Below, piece after piece: positions 1 to 7,889 of a DNA stretch of 64,000 nt. A program made the position numbers and the translations under genes. The stretch spans positions 62,001 through 126,000 of the forward strand of contig CALVBN010000003.1 of the NCBI GenBank assembly GCA_944325785.1, given 5' to 3'. Every line of letters begins with the position of its first letter. Position 1 is the stretch's first letter. The notes below the pieces were generated by a model. The model made no database searches and was not told the DNA's origin. It worked only from the letters and a program-made list of their open reading frames with translations. This DNA comes from Candidatus Gastranaerophilales bacterium (lineage in GTDB: Bacteria > Cyanobacteriota > Vampirovibrionia > Gastranaerophilales > Gastranaerophilaceae).

Positions 1-1
1 C

Positions 2-478
2 TGCGGTGGAATGGATTTAGATGTAAAAAGCGGAGATTTGGTTATTGCAACCGGTGCAATCAGAATGGAAGGTACGACAAAAGAGTACGCACCTATAGAA
101 TTCCCAGCTGTAGCTAATTATGATATTGTAACTGCCTTAATTAAAGCTTCTCAAAATCTGAATATGCCTTATCATGTCGGTGTTGTTGAGTGTAAGGATT
201 CTTTTTACGGGCAGCATAGTCCGGATTTAATGCCGGTGAGCTATGAATTGAATAATAAATGGAATGCTTGGCTTAAGCTCGGTTGTCTGGCATCGGAAAT
301 GGAATCTGCAGCGTTATTTGTAGTAGGCAGTTATTTGAAAGTCAAAATCGGCTCTATTTTTCTCGTGGTTGCTAATCAAGAAAGGGAAAAACAAGGTTTA
401 GAAAATCCTGTTGTGCATGATACAGATTCTGCAATAAGAACTGCAGTAGAGGCCATAAAGATATTAATAGCTAAATAG
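2..478 (+). CDS. udp: Uridine phosphorylase, 3' part (5' end lies outside the window)
   Basis: This is the C-terminal ~158 residues of a nucleoside phosphorylase. It would cleave uridine with phosphate to uracil and ribose-1-phosphate in pyrimidine salvage, in the cytoplasm. The frame is open to the window edge (Cys-Gly-Gly precedes the first Met), so the Met at 11 is internal. Family marks are the [12 protein letters not shown] stretch, the [12 protein letters not shown] segment and the SEMESAALF motif, whose Met and Glu bind the ribose in this family. The gene ends just before a strong promoter at 484, so it appears unlinked to what follows. Uridine is preferred over purine nucleosides because these motifs match Udp better than DeoD. 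Confidence 0.88.
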   Translation, partial: CGGMDLDVKSGDLVIATGAIRMEGTTKEYAPIEFPAVANYDIVTALIKASQNLNMPYHVGVVECKDSFYGQHSPDLMPVSYELNNKWNAWLKLGCLASEMESAALFVVGSYLKVKIGSIFLVVANQEREKQGLENPVVHDTDSAIRTAVEAIKILIAK

Positions 479-483
479 ATCTC

Positions 484-512
484 TTGACAATTAATAAAAT
501 ATAAGTTAATAT
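484..512 (+). promoter_or_regulatory. Near-consensus sigma-70 promoter for the Trp leader
   Basis: TTGACA at 484-489 is separated by 17 bp from TAATAT at 507-512. Transcription should start near 519-521. This is the best consensus promoter in the window. It fires into the leader peptide at 550 and the gene at 758. Confidence 0.8.
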
Positions 513-546
513 TTCCTTGTATCGATATATCGATACAAGGAAATAT
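509..546. promoter_or_regulatory. Perfect 38-bp palindrome overlapping -10 and start site: probable operator
   Basis: Every position from 509 to 546 pairs with its mirror around the axis at 527/528; the core reads TTGTATCGATATATCGATACAA with the two halves TTGTATCGATA and TATCGATACAA. It covers the end of the -10 box, the predicted start site and the leader's AAGGA ribosome site. Only about half would be transcribed, so a DNA operator for a dimeric repressor is more likely than an RNA hairpin. The outer TGTA...TACA resembles TrpR operators, but the inner bases differ, so the repressor is unidentified. Confidence 0.7.
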
Positions 547-549
547 ATT

Positions 550-606
550 ATGAACAAAAAATCTTTAATAAATCTAAATAGAAGTTGGTGGCGCGGGTTA
601 GTTTAA
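550..606 (+). CDS. Leader peptide with tandem Trp codons (trp-type attenuation leader)
   Basis: An 18-codon frame encodes MNKKSLINLNRSWWRGLV. It starts with ATG 7 nt after an AAGGA Shine-Dalgarno sequence and ends in TAA. Two adjacent TGG codons (586-591) followed by Arg recall the WWR of TrpL leaders. In such leaders a ribosome starved for Trp-tRNA stalls at these codons and changes the fold of the downstream RNA. The promoter, ribosome site, size and Trp pair all fit. No tryptophan biosynthesis gene is in the window; the next gene is an unknown membrane protein at 758. Confidence 0.7.
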   Translation: MNKKSLINLNRSWWRGLV

Positions 607-708
607 CTGCCCTTAATTTCACTGTTCTATTTAGTTTTAGGGTAGTTAAAACCTAAAGGTTTTGTCTGCTCTCAATTTTTTTTGTGTTAACGATTGTAAA
701 CAAAACCG
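574..708 (+). promoter_or_regulatory. Alternative hairpins of a probable attenuator
   Basis: Segment 574-583, just before the Trp codons, is a perfect 10-nt complement of 625-634. Segment 602-613 pairs with 639-650 in 11 of 12 positions, with a G-U at the other. The two pairings interleave, so they exclude each other. A third hairpin, AAAACC/GGTTTT at 648-663, shares bases with the second and is followed 12 nt later by eight T at 676-683. GGTTTTGT (658-665) can instead pair with ACAAAACC near 700-707. Stalling on the Trp codons would mask 574-583 and favour 602-613:639-650. Which state terminates is inferred; the U run is not directly adjacent to a stem, so termination is the weakest part. 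Confidence 0.5.
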
Positions 709-757
709 CTCGGGTTAGGCAATTTAAAAGTTTTACAAGTTTTAGGGAAAAAGAGTC

Positions 758-1963
758 ATGACAAAAGTTAACAACGAAAATTTAATCAACACACTGCCAA
801 AAAAGCTTAAACCTGCGGCGAAGTTTGTAAGGCATCAGGAGCAAGCTTCCGGTCTTTCAACATCCCGTTTCATACAGGATGTTTCAACCTGTTTAATTCC
901 AAAAGCTGTATTTTCAAGAAGCCTTGCGGATTTGACAGAAAACACTTTTCTGGAAGTTTCAGAAGAAACTCTTATTTACCTTGTACCGGCGCTTTTGGGC
1001 GAAAAAGTCGCGAGAAAAATTTTTTCAAAGGGGCTTGATAAAAATTTGAAAAAAGAAGTTGCTACGACCGGTGTTGAACTTATAAACAAGGGGGGAAAAA
1101 ATAATAAACAGGTTCTGCCGGTGAAGGCTGCTATTGCGCTTGCGGCAATGGCAATACCGCTTACTGAATTTTCGTTGAACTATATTAAAAATTTAATGAC
1201 ACTGAAGTTATTTAAGAAGAGTGATTTTAAAAATATTGCATCTTTAGAAAATAATCAAGAAGACATCAAGCACCAAGAGAAAGTCAAAAAGAGCGCACAA
1301 AAGCATATTGGTCTTGCAGGCGGACTTTATGCAGGATGTCTTGGGCTTGCAGGACTTCTTGCTTCAAGAGGCAAAAATTCAAAAATTCTGCAAAAAATTT
1401 CCGAGTTTATTGTTGCTCCGGGAAATAAATTGTTTAAAAATTCACCGAAAGCAAAGGACTTTGTAAATAAATATTTTTGCATGGATTTTGCTAATCAAAA
1501 CGGCAGATTATGTTTAAGCAAAGGACAGCTTACTACCTGCGTTCTGGTTGGCGGTGCCGGATATTTCGGTGCGTCTGCAGACAGAGGAAAAGAAAATTTA
1601 AAAGAAACCGCAACAAGATTTCCGCTGGTTGCTCTTTATGTGATTACTGGCAGCGAACTTGTAGAAAAGGGTTTTAGAAAATTACTTTATAAAATGGGTA
1701 AGTGCAAAGATTTGATTGATAAAAATTTGAATGTACCGGAGTTTAACAAACTTGAAAGTATGGCAAAAGAGCTTGCTAAAAAGAGAAATACAACTGTTGA
1801 AAATGAATATAAGTCGCTTGTAAAGCAAAAGGTGTTAATAAAAGGTTTGCCTTATATCTTTTCAATAGGGGTTATGGGATTTTTTGTCGCAGGTATGACA
1901 GTTCACTTTACCAAAAAGCGTTATGAAAATGCGCAAAAAAAGAAAGGCGCGGTGCAAGAATAA
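758..1963 (+). CDS. Hypothetical membrane protein, Trp-free
   Basis: I do not recognise the family. The 401 residues are Lys-rich with several hydrophobic stretches: about 122-142, a Gly/Ala-rich one near 186-203, about 260-300, and a C-terminal segment near 368-387 followed by a basic tail. The basic regions between them look cytoplasmic. No Trp occurs in the whole protein, which is notable downstream of a Trp-codon leader. There is no clear Shine-Dalgarno sequence before the ATG. The overall plan (basic helices, central membrane segment, C-terminal membrane segment, Lys-rich end) resembles the protein at 56499, but I could not establish homology. It is the only gene between the attenuator and the opposing valS. 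Confidence 0.75.
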   Translation: MTKVNNENLINTLPKKLKPAAKFVRHQEQASGLSTSRFIQDVSTCLIPKAVFSRSLADLTENTFLEVSEETLIYLVPALLGEKVARKIFSKGLDKNLKKEVATTGVELINKGGKNNKQVLPVKAAIALAAMAIPLTEFSLNYIKNLMTLKLFKKSDFKNIASLENNQEDIKHQEKVKKSAQKHIGLAGGLYAGCLGLAGLLASRGKNSKILQKISEFIVAPGNKLFKNSPKAKDFVNKYFCMDFANQNGRLCLSKGQLTTCVLVGGAGYFGASADRGKENLKETATRFPLVALYVITGSELVEKGFRKLLYKMGKCKDLIDKNLNVPEFNKLESMAKELAKKRNTTVENEYKSLVKQKVLIKGLPYIFSIGVMGFFVAGMTVHFTKKRYENAQKKKGAVQE

Positions 1964-1980
1964 ATTGACACCTCACCCAG

Positions 1981-2001
1981 CCCTCTCCTGTAAGGAGAGG
2001 G
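1981..2001. repeat. Palindromic hairpin between convergent genes
   Basis: CCCTCTCCT (1981-1989) and AGGAGAGGG (1993-2001) form a 9-bp stem with a 3-nt loop. It lies between the ends of the 758 gene and valS. No U tract follows on either strand, so it is a weak terminator at best. A similar CCTTCCC/GGGAAGG hairpin lies at 44301-44320. Confidence 0.6.
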
Positions 2002-2012
2002 AGTCTGCGCGC

Positions 2013-4685
2013 TTATTTTAAAGATTCTATCAGTTCTTTTATTACACCTTCCTGGGCAGTAATTTCTTCTATTCTTGCATTGGTCTGCTCTACAAGTTCT
2101 TTTGGAGCGTTTGCAACAAATTTCTCATTTTTCATTCTGCCTAAAAGCGAATTCTTTTCATTTGTTAATTTTTCTAACTTCTTTTCTTGTCTTTTTATCT
2201 CTGCCTCTAAATCAATCAAATCAGCAAGCGGAACAATCAATTTTGAAGTTGATACGACTGCTGTGGCGGATTTTGGAGGAACAGGCGCCTCTTTTGAAGC
2301 GTATGTTATGTTATTAACTTTCGCAAGGCGGTGAATATAAGATTCTATTTCTTCAAAGATTTCTTTTTCTTTGCCTTCCGTTCTGATTTCAACATCCACT
2401 GTAGCAGAAGCCGGAATATTAAAGCTTTGTCTTACGTTTCTCAGTGACGTAATTGTATCAAACACAAGCTTCATTTCTTCCGCTTCTTTCGGATATGACA
2501 ATTTTGCATCATAAACCGGATATGTAGAAATAATCAAGGCTTCTTTTGCATCAGATTCCGGACCGAAACCGCTTATTTCCTTAATTGCCTGCCATACACT
2601 CTCTGTAATATGAGGCATAATCGGGTGAAGCATTCTCAATGACATATCAAGAACGTATCTTAAAACTCTTTGCGTATTTAGTTTCAATGAGCTGTCCTGA
2701 AGCTGGATTTTAGCAATTTCCACATACCAGTCGCAGTACTCGCTTCTGAAGAAATCATACAGAGTATGCGCGATTTCGCCGATTCTGTATTCTTTCATAT
2801 ACTGGTTAACCGTTTTAGCGGTTTCGTTCAGCTGGTTTAAAATCCACTTGTCGACAAGAGTTAATTTATCTCTGTCAATAGCCTTATCATCGACGCCTTC
2901 AAGGTTCATAAGCACAAATCGTGAAGCGTTCCAGATTTTATTTGCAAAGTTTCTGCCGTATTCAAATCTTTCATCTGAAATTTTTATATCCTGTCCGCCG
3001 TATGTGCAGAGAGAAGTCATCGTAAATCTTAGAGCATCACAGCCGTATTTATCAATAATTTGAACCGGATCAATTGTATTGCCCTTAGATTTAGACATTT
3101 TCTGTCCTTTTTCATCTCTTATAAGCCCGTGGATATAAACTGTCGAAAACGGCGCCTTGCCTGTAAATTCAAGCCCCATTGTAATCATTCTTGCAACCCA
3201 GAAGAATATAATATCAAATCCTGTTACAAGAACTGAAGTCGGATAAAATTTCTTAAAATCATCAGTTTCGGCATTTGGGAAGCCCATAGTTGAGAACGGC
3301 CACAATCCGGAAGAGAACCAGGTATCAAGACAATCTGTATCCTGTACATAATTTTCCGGATCCGGATTTTCTTTTGCGACAACCATTTCGCCCGTAACTT
3401 TATGATAATAAGCGGGAATTTGATGCCCCCACCATAACTGGCGTGAAATACACCAGTCGCGGATGTTTTCCATCCAGCCTAAATAATTCTTTTCCCAGCG
3501 TTCCGGAATAAATTTAATTCTTCCGTCTTTTACTGCAGAAATAGCTTCTTTTGCCAACGGAGCCATTTTTACAAACCATTGTTCAGAAAGAAGCGGTTCT
3601 ATTGTTGTGTTGCATCTCTGGCATTTGCCGACATTGTGTTCATGGTCTTTTACACGAAGCAGGAAGTTGTTATAGCTGAGCATATCAACAATTTTCTTTC
3701 TTGCCTCATATCTGTCCAGACCTTGATAATCCGGCGGAACTTCAGCGCACGCTTTCATCTTGCCTTCTTCATCAATTACCCATATAGGATTAAAGTTATG
3801 GCGTTTGCCTACTTCGTAGTCATTGGGGTCGTGAGCCGGAGTTATTTTTACGGCGCCGGTTCCAAATGACTTATCTACATATTCATCCGCAATAATAGGA
3901 ATTCTGCGTCCGCTCAGCGGAATCATAACAGTTTTGCCGATTAGCTCAGAGTATTTTTTATCAGAAGGGTGAACAGCAATTGCAACGTCGCCGAACATTG
4001 TTTCCGGTCTGGTTGTTGCAACAATAATAGCACCAGGTTCGCCGACGAGCGGATAAGAAATTTCCCACAAATGCCCCTGCTCTGTTTCGTATTCTGTTTC
4101 AATATCTGAAATAGCGCTCTGGCATCGCGGACACCAGTTCACAATATATGCGCCCTTGTAAATTAAACCTTTATTATATAAAGTGACAAAAACCTCTTTT
4201 ACTGCTTCTGAACAGCCCTCATCAAAAGTAAATCTTTCTCTTGAACGGTCAAAAGACGCGCCGAGACGTTTAAATTGGTTAAGAATAGCTGACTTATGTT
4301 CGTTTGCCCATTTCCAGGTTCTTTTCAAGAACTCTTCCCTGCCGATATCATGGCGTGTCAGACCTTCTTTTCTCAATTCTTTTTCAACAACAGCCTGGGT
4401 TGCGATTCCGGCGTGGTCTGTACCTGGAAGCCATAAAGCTTCGTAGCCGCTCATTCTGTGATAGCGGGTTAAAATATCCTGCAGGGTTCCGTCCAGAGCG
4501 TGCCCCATATGTAAAACTCCGGTAACATTTGGAGGCGGAATTACAATCGTAAACGGAGGCTTGTTTGAATGCGCGTCAGCCTTAAAATATCCGCCGTCTT
4601 CCCAAAATTTATACATTTTCTTTTCTGTTGATTCTGCATCATAAACAGTAGGTAAATCTTCTATTCTTATCTTCGTTTCTGTCAT
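2013..4685 (-). CDS. valS: Valyl-tRNA synthetase
   Basis: This class I synthetase charges tRNA-Val in the cytoplasm. At 890 residues it is full length for the family. The HIGH signature appears as HMGH in PPPNVTGVLHMGH near residue 57, and the second signature KMSKSKGN near 528. Between them is the CP1 editing domain that removes mischarged Thr (GATTRPETMFGD type, here ATTRPETMFGD near 222). An anticodon-binding domain and a C-terminal coiled-coil arm (about 820-890), typical of ValRS, follow. The start has a GAGGG ribosome site upstream. The gene stands alone, divergent from the secreted protein at 4771. Confidence 0.97.
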   Translation of the reverse strand: MTETKIRIEDLPTVYDAESTEKKMYKFWEDGGYFKADAHSNKPPFTIVIPPPNVTGVLHMGHALDGTLQDILTRYHRMSGYEALWLPGTDHAGIATQAVVEKELRKEGLTRHDIGREEFLKRTWKWANEHKSAILNQFKRLGASFDRSRERFTFDEGCSEAVKEVFVTLYNKGLIYKGAYIVNWCPRCQSAISDIETEYETEQGHLWEISYPLVGEPGAIIVATTRPETMFGDVAIAVHPSDKKYSELIGKTVMIPLSGRRIPIIADEYVDKSFGTGAVKITPAHDPNDYEVGKRHNFNPIWVIDEEGKMKACAEVPPDYQGLDRYEARKKIVDMLSYNNFLLRVKDHEHNVGKCQRCNTTIEPLLSEQWFVKMAPLAKEAISAVKDGRIKFIPERWEKNYLGWMENIRDWCISRQLWWGHQIPAYYHKVTGEMVVAKENPDPENYVQDTDCLDTWFSSGLWPFSTMGFPNAETDDFKKFYPTSVLVTGFDIIFFWVARMITMGLEFTGKAPFSTVYIHGLIRDEKGQKMSKSKGNTIDPVQIIDKYGCDALRFTMTSLCTYGGQDIKISDERFEYGRNFANKIWNASRFVLMNLEGVDDKAIDRDKLTLVDKWILNQLNETAKTVNQYMKEYRIGEIAHTLYDFFRSEYCDWYVEIAKIQLQDSSLKLNTQRVLRYVLDMSLRMLHPIMPHITESVWQAIKEISGFGPESDAKEALIISTYPVYDAKLSYPKEAEEMKLVFDTITSLRNVRQSFNIPASATVDVEIRTEGKEKEIFEEIESYIHRLAKVNNITYASKEAPVPPKSATAVVSTSKLIVPLADLIDLEAEIKRQEKKLEKLTNEKNSLLGRMKNEKFVANAPKELVEQTNARIEEITAQEGVIKELIESLK

Positions 4686-4755
4686 AATAATCCCTCGCTA
4701 GTATATTAATTATAGAATAACATAAAAATAAAGCTGATGACTTTTTCTTAAATAT

Positions 4756-4764
4756 TGTTATAAT
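4756..4764 (+). promoter_or_regulatory. Extended -10 promoter of a leaderless gene
   Basis: TG-T-TATAAT (4756-4764) is a perfect extended -10 element. The ATG at 4771 lies 6 nt after the hexamer, where transcription should begin, and there is no Shine-Dalgarno sequence. The mRNA is probably leaderless. Confidence 0.7.
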
Positions 4765-4770
4765 ATTTTT

Positions 4771-5265
4771 ATGAAGAGAGTTTTAATTTGCTTAATAATA
4801 TTACTAACTATAGTTATATCTGCTACCGCATCAGAGATGACTTTAAATGCCGGGGTTTCTGTTAATGATATCCCAAAAGCCTTTTTCGGAAGCTGGAGAG
4901 TCACAGCCAAACTTGAGGATACTAACAGCTACGGGACATTTAAGCCGGCAAGCACTGACTTTTGGAACTTATCCAGAGTAGGAGATAAAATAACCTTAAA
5001 CAATCCTTTCAGCGGAGCAAATGCAGAAATTTCGCTAAAATCTGTTGAGGGGAATTTGATTGTTTTTTCAAAAAAAGCCCCTTACGATAATAAAATTTTA
5101 ATAGATACCGTTACAATAAGGCTTTCCGAGAACTCTTTTACGGGAATAAATGATTTAACACTGGAGTCTTATTCGCTTGTGGACAACCATCTTATGAAGT
5201 CTGAACATGCTAAATATACAATCAAAGGCGAAAAAGTCTCCGGCGAAAGCGTATTGGGAAAATAG
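4771..5265 (+). CDS. Hypothetical secreted protein
   Basis: The 164-residue product begins with a signal peptide: MKRV, a hydrophobic core to about residue 18, then an Ala-Ser-Glu cleavage-like region near 20-23. The mature part (~140 residues) is rich in beta-prone sequence, with SWRVTAKLEDTNSYGTFKP near 42 and no Cys. It is probably periplasmic or surface-exposed. No family is recognised. The ATG directly follows an extended -10 box, so the message is likely leaderless. It is divergent from valS, with no obvious partner. Confidence 0.8.
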   Translation: MKRVLICLIILLTIVISATASEMTLNAGVSVNDIPKAFFGSWRVTAKLEDTNSYGTFKPASTDFWNLSRVGDKITLNNPFSGANAEISLKSVEGNLIVFSKKAPYDNKILIDTVTIRLSENSFTGINDLTLESYSLVDNHLMKSEHAKYTIKGEKVSGESVLGK

Positions 5266-5387
5266 AAAGTTTAAAACCTAGAAGCGGTAAACAAAACAAA
5301 TGAAATCCCATACTTATAAATCTTTACATTTTAAAAAAATAATAATATAATAATCTAGTTATATAAGTATTATGAGAGGATTTATAT

Positions 5388-6713
5388 ATGAAATTTTACA
5401 TGCAGGTGCTGATTGCACTTGGTTTGGGTCTTAAACGCAACTGGCATATTTTTGCTGGACTTGTGCTAGGTGTAATTGTGGGTATTTGGCTTCATAAAGA
5501 GCCTAATCCGATTATTATGACAACATTAACATTTATCGGACAAATGTTTATCAGATTAATCCAAATGGTCGTAATCCCGCTGGTTATTTCTGCGATAGTA
5601 ATTGGTATTACAAGCGTCGGCGACAGCAAACAAATCGGAAAGCTCGGAACAAAAATGATTTGTTATTACGGGATAATAACCATATTAGCCGTAACAATCG
5701 GAGCCGTGCTTGCCCTGTTATTTAAGCCCGGCATCGGCGCTGCACACTATATAAACATAGATACAGCTATAGACATACAAGCTCAAGTTGCCGCTACTAT
5801 AGAAGCGCAAAAAGGAAATCTCTTGAATATCATTCTCGGATTTATACCTAAAAATCCTCTGGCATCTATTGCAAGCGGAGATATGGTTCCTATTATTGTG
5901 TTTGCATTAATTTTCTCTATTGCACTTGCTAAGGTCGGCGATATAAACAGACCTTTTGTAGGCTTCTTTGAGTCAATTTTCGCTGCAACAATGAAAATTA
6001 CCGATTGGATTATGTGCTTTGCGGCTCCAGGTGTATTCTCACTTACTGCAGTCGCAGTATCCTCTTTTGGTATTGATATATTTATGAGTATTTCAAAATA
6101 TCTCGGGGTTTTGGCTCTTGGGTTTGCAATACAATTCTTTATTGTATATCCGGTCTTTTTGAAGATTTTTTCAAAAGTTCCGGTTCTTATGCTTTATGCT
6201 GCTATGGCAGAAGCAATGATGGTAGCATTCGGGACGGCAAGTTCTTCCGCAACGCTTCCGCTTACAATTGCATGCTGTGAAAAACGCGGTATCTCTCATA
6301 AAGTTTCAAGCTTTGTTCTGCCTCTCGGGGCAACTCTTAATATGGACGGCACAGCAATGCTTCAAACAATTGCAGTAATATTTCTAACCCAGGCATACGG
6401 CGTTGCATTAACACCGTTTTTAGTTATACAAATTGCGGTTCTTGCAATAATCGCATCTTCTACCTGCGCAGGAATCCCGGGAGCCGGCTTGATAACAATA
6501 GCACTGGTTCTTAACGGCATGGGATTAAGCCCTGAACAGCTTGTTGCAGGTTTTGCATTTTTATTCACCATCGAAAGAATTACAGATATGATGAGAACGC
6601 TCTTAAACGTTACATCTGATGCAGTTGTAGCTGCGGCAATTGCTGACAATGAAAACGAAATTAATTATGATTTATTAAATAATCCGGAAGAATACGGAGA
6701 TATAATAAACTAA
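5388..6713 (+). CDS. Dicarboxylate/glutamate:cation symporter (DAACS family)
   Basis: This inner-membrane symporter takes up acidic amino acids or C4-dicarboxylates with Na+ or H+. The 441 residues contain about eight hydrophobic segments plus re-entrant loops. The serine-rich loop reads ASSSATLPLTI (~282) and the substrate-binding motif LGATLNMDGTAM (~312), both diagnostic of GltP/GltT/DctA. Near the C-terminus, ITDMMRTLLNVTSDA matches the family's D..RT..NV motif, in which the Asp and Arg coordinate cation and substrate. GltP-like glutamate uptake and DctA-like succinate uptake cannot be separated by eye. A GAGAGGA ribosome site precedes the ATG, and a terminator at 6739-6764 ends the unit. 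Confidence 0.93.
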   Translation: MKFYMQVLIALGLGLKRNWHIFAGLVLGVIVGIWLHKEPNPIIMTTLTFIGQMFIRLIQMVVIPLVISAIVIGITSVGDSKQIGKLGTKMICYYGIITILAVTIGAVLALLFKPGIGAAHYINIDTAIDIQAQVAATIEAQKGNLLNIILGFIPKNPLASIASGDMVPIIVFALIFSIALAKVGDINRPFVGFFESIFAATMKITDWIMCFAAPGVFSLTAVAVSSFGIDIFMSISKYLGVLALGFAIQFFIVYPVFLKIFSKVPVLMLYAAMAEAMMVAFGTASSSATLPLTIACCEKRGISHKVSSFVLPLGATLNMDGTAMLQTIAVIFLTQAYGVALTPFLVIQIAVLAIIASSTCAGIPGAGLITIALVLNGMGLSPEQLVAGFAFLFTIERITDMMRTLLNVTSDAVVAAAIADNENEINYDLLNNPEEYGDIIN

Positions 6714-6738
6714 AATTGAATAGAATATTTGACAAACG

Positions 6739-6764
6739 AAAAAGAAGGCGCAGTCCTTCTTTTT
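6739..6764 (+). terminator. Rho-independent terminator after the symporter
   Basis: AAAAAGAAGG (6739-6748) pairs with CCTTCTTTTT (6755-6764) around a 6-nt loop, and the 3' arm runs into the T tract. It separates the symporter from the aminotransferase, which has its own TATAAT-like -10 near 6770. Confidence 0.85.
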
Positions 6765-6796
6765 TGTTATATAATACTATTGATAGAGGAGGAAGT

Positions 6797-7819
6797 ATGG
6801 AAAAGAATATTGATTGGGCAAATCTCGGGTTTGGCTACATGAAGACAGACTACCGCTTTGTATCTAATTATAAAGACGGCAAATGGGACGACGGCGCCAT
6901 TACTACTGACGAGAATATTGTTATGAATGAATGCGCCTGTGTTTTACAATATGCACAAACTTGTTTTGAAGGTATGAAAGCGTACAGAACTGTTGACGGA
7001 AGAGTTGTATGTTTCAGACCGGATTTGAACGCAAAACGAATGGCAGATACCTGCAAAAGATTAGAAATGCCGGTATTCCCGGAAGACAGATTTGTAGATG
7101 CTGTAGTTGAAACCGTTAAAAAGAACATTGATTACGTTCCTCCTTACGGAACCGGAGCAACTCTGTACATAAGACCTTATATGTTCGGCATCAATCCGGT
7201 AATGGGCGTAAAACCGGCTTCTGAATACCAGTTCAGAATATTTACATCCCCCGTAGGACCGTATTTTAAAGGCGGAGCAAAACCAATTACTCTTAGAGTG
7301 CCGGATTTTGACAGAGCTGCTCCTCACGGAACAGGACATGTCAAAGCTGGTTTAAACTATGCAATGAGTCTGCACGCAATTGTTGATGCGCACAAACAGG
7401 GATATAATGAAAACATGTACCTTGATTCCGCTACTAGAACAAAAGTTGAAGAAACAGGCGGGGCTAATATAATCTTTGTAACAAAAGATAAAACTGTCGT
7501 AACTCCAAAATCTTCAACAATACTGCCTTCAATTACAAGACGCTCTTTAATGTATGTTGCCGAACATTATCTTGGCTTAAAAGCAGAAGAAAGAGAAATC
7601 AAGTTTGAAGAAGTAAAAGATTTTGCGGAATGCGCGCTCTGCGGAACAGCAGCGGTTCTCTCTCCGGTTGGAAAAGTCGTTGACCACGGAAAAGAAATTC
7701 TGTTCCCGTCCGGAATGGAAAAAATGGGCGAGGTTACCCAAAAGCTTTATGACACATTAACCGGTATCCAGATGGGCAGAATTGAAGCTCCGGAAGGTTG
7801 GATTAAAGAAATTGCATAA
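6797..7819 (+). CDS. ilvE: Branched-chain amino acid aminotransferase (longer, eukaryote-like type)
   Basis: This PLP fold-type IV enzyme transfers the amino group between Leu/Ile/Val and 2-oxoglutarate. The start is ATG 6797, 4-5 nt after a GAGGAGG ribosome site; longer frames from 6716 lack one and read through the terminator. The 340 residues match the BCAT1-like subgroup: FEGMKAYR near 61, HVKAGLNYA with the PLP-binding Lys near 183-186, and the EETGGANIIFV stretch in which the Glu contacts the pyridine. The C-terminal CGTAAVLSPVG is the phosphate-binding motif. With the second aminotransferase at 8690 and the ferredoxin oxidoreductase at 13-16 kb it can feed branched-chain 2-oxoacid oxidation, or work in synthesis. 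Confidence 0.93.
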   Translation: MEKNIDWANLGFGYMKTDYRFVSNYKDGKWDDGAITTDENIVMNECACVLQYAQTCFEGMKAYRTVDGRVVCFRPDLNAKRMADTCKRLEMPVFPEDRFVDAVVETVKKNIDYVPPYGTGATLYIRPYMFGINPVMGVKPASEYQFRIFTSPVGPYFKGGAKPITLRVPDFDRAAPHGTGHVKAGLNYAMSLHAIVDAHKQGYNENMYLDSATRTKVEETGGANIIFVTKDKTVVTPKSSTILPSITRRSLMYVAEHYLGLKAEEREIKFEEVKDFAECALCGTAAVLSPVGKVVDHGKEILFPSGMEKMGEVTQKLYDTLTGIQMGRIEAPEGWIKEIA

Positions 7820-7827
7820 AAAATAAC

Positions 7828-7859
7828 AAAAAACTCCTCAATAGTTTGGGGAGTTTTTT
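7828..7859. terminator. Bidirectional terminator between convergent genes
   Basis: AAAAAACTCC (7828-7837) pairs with GGAGTTTTTT (7850-7859). The stem is flanked by A and T runs on both sides and lies between ilvE (plus) and the EF-hand gene (minus), so it can serve both. Confidence 0.85.
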
Positions 7860-7889
7860 AGTGTGAAGAATTATTTATTTTATATATTT

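Noticed and set aside
509..546. Palindrome as an rho-independent terminator of udp
   Set aside because: It is AT-rich without a U tract, lies over a strong promoter, and only half would be in the leader RNA.
2075..4525. Several plus-strand frames of 70-96 codons inside valS
   Set aside because: They are antisense shadows of valS with no ribosome site or family signal.
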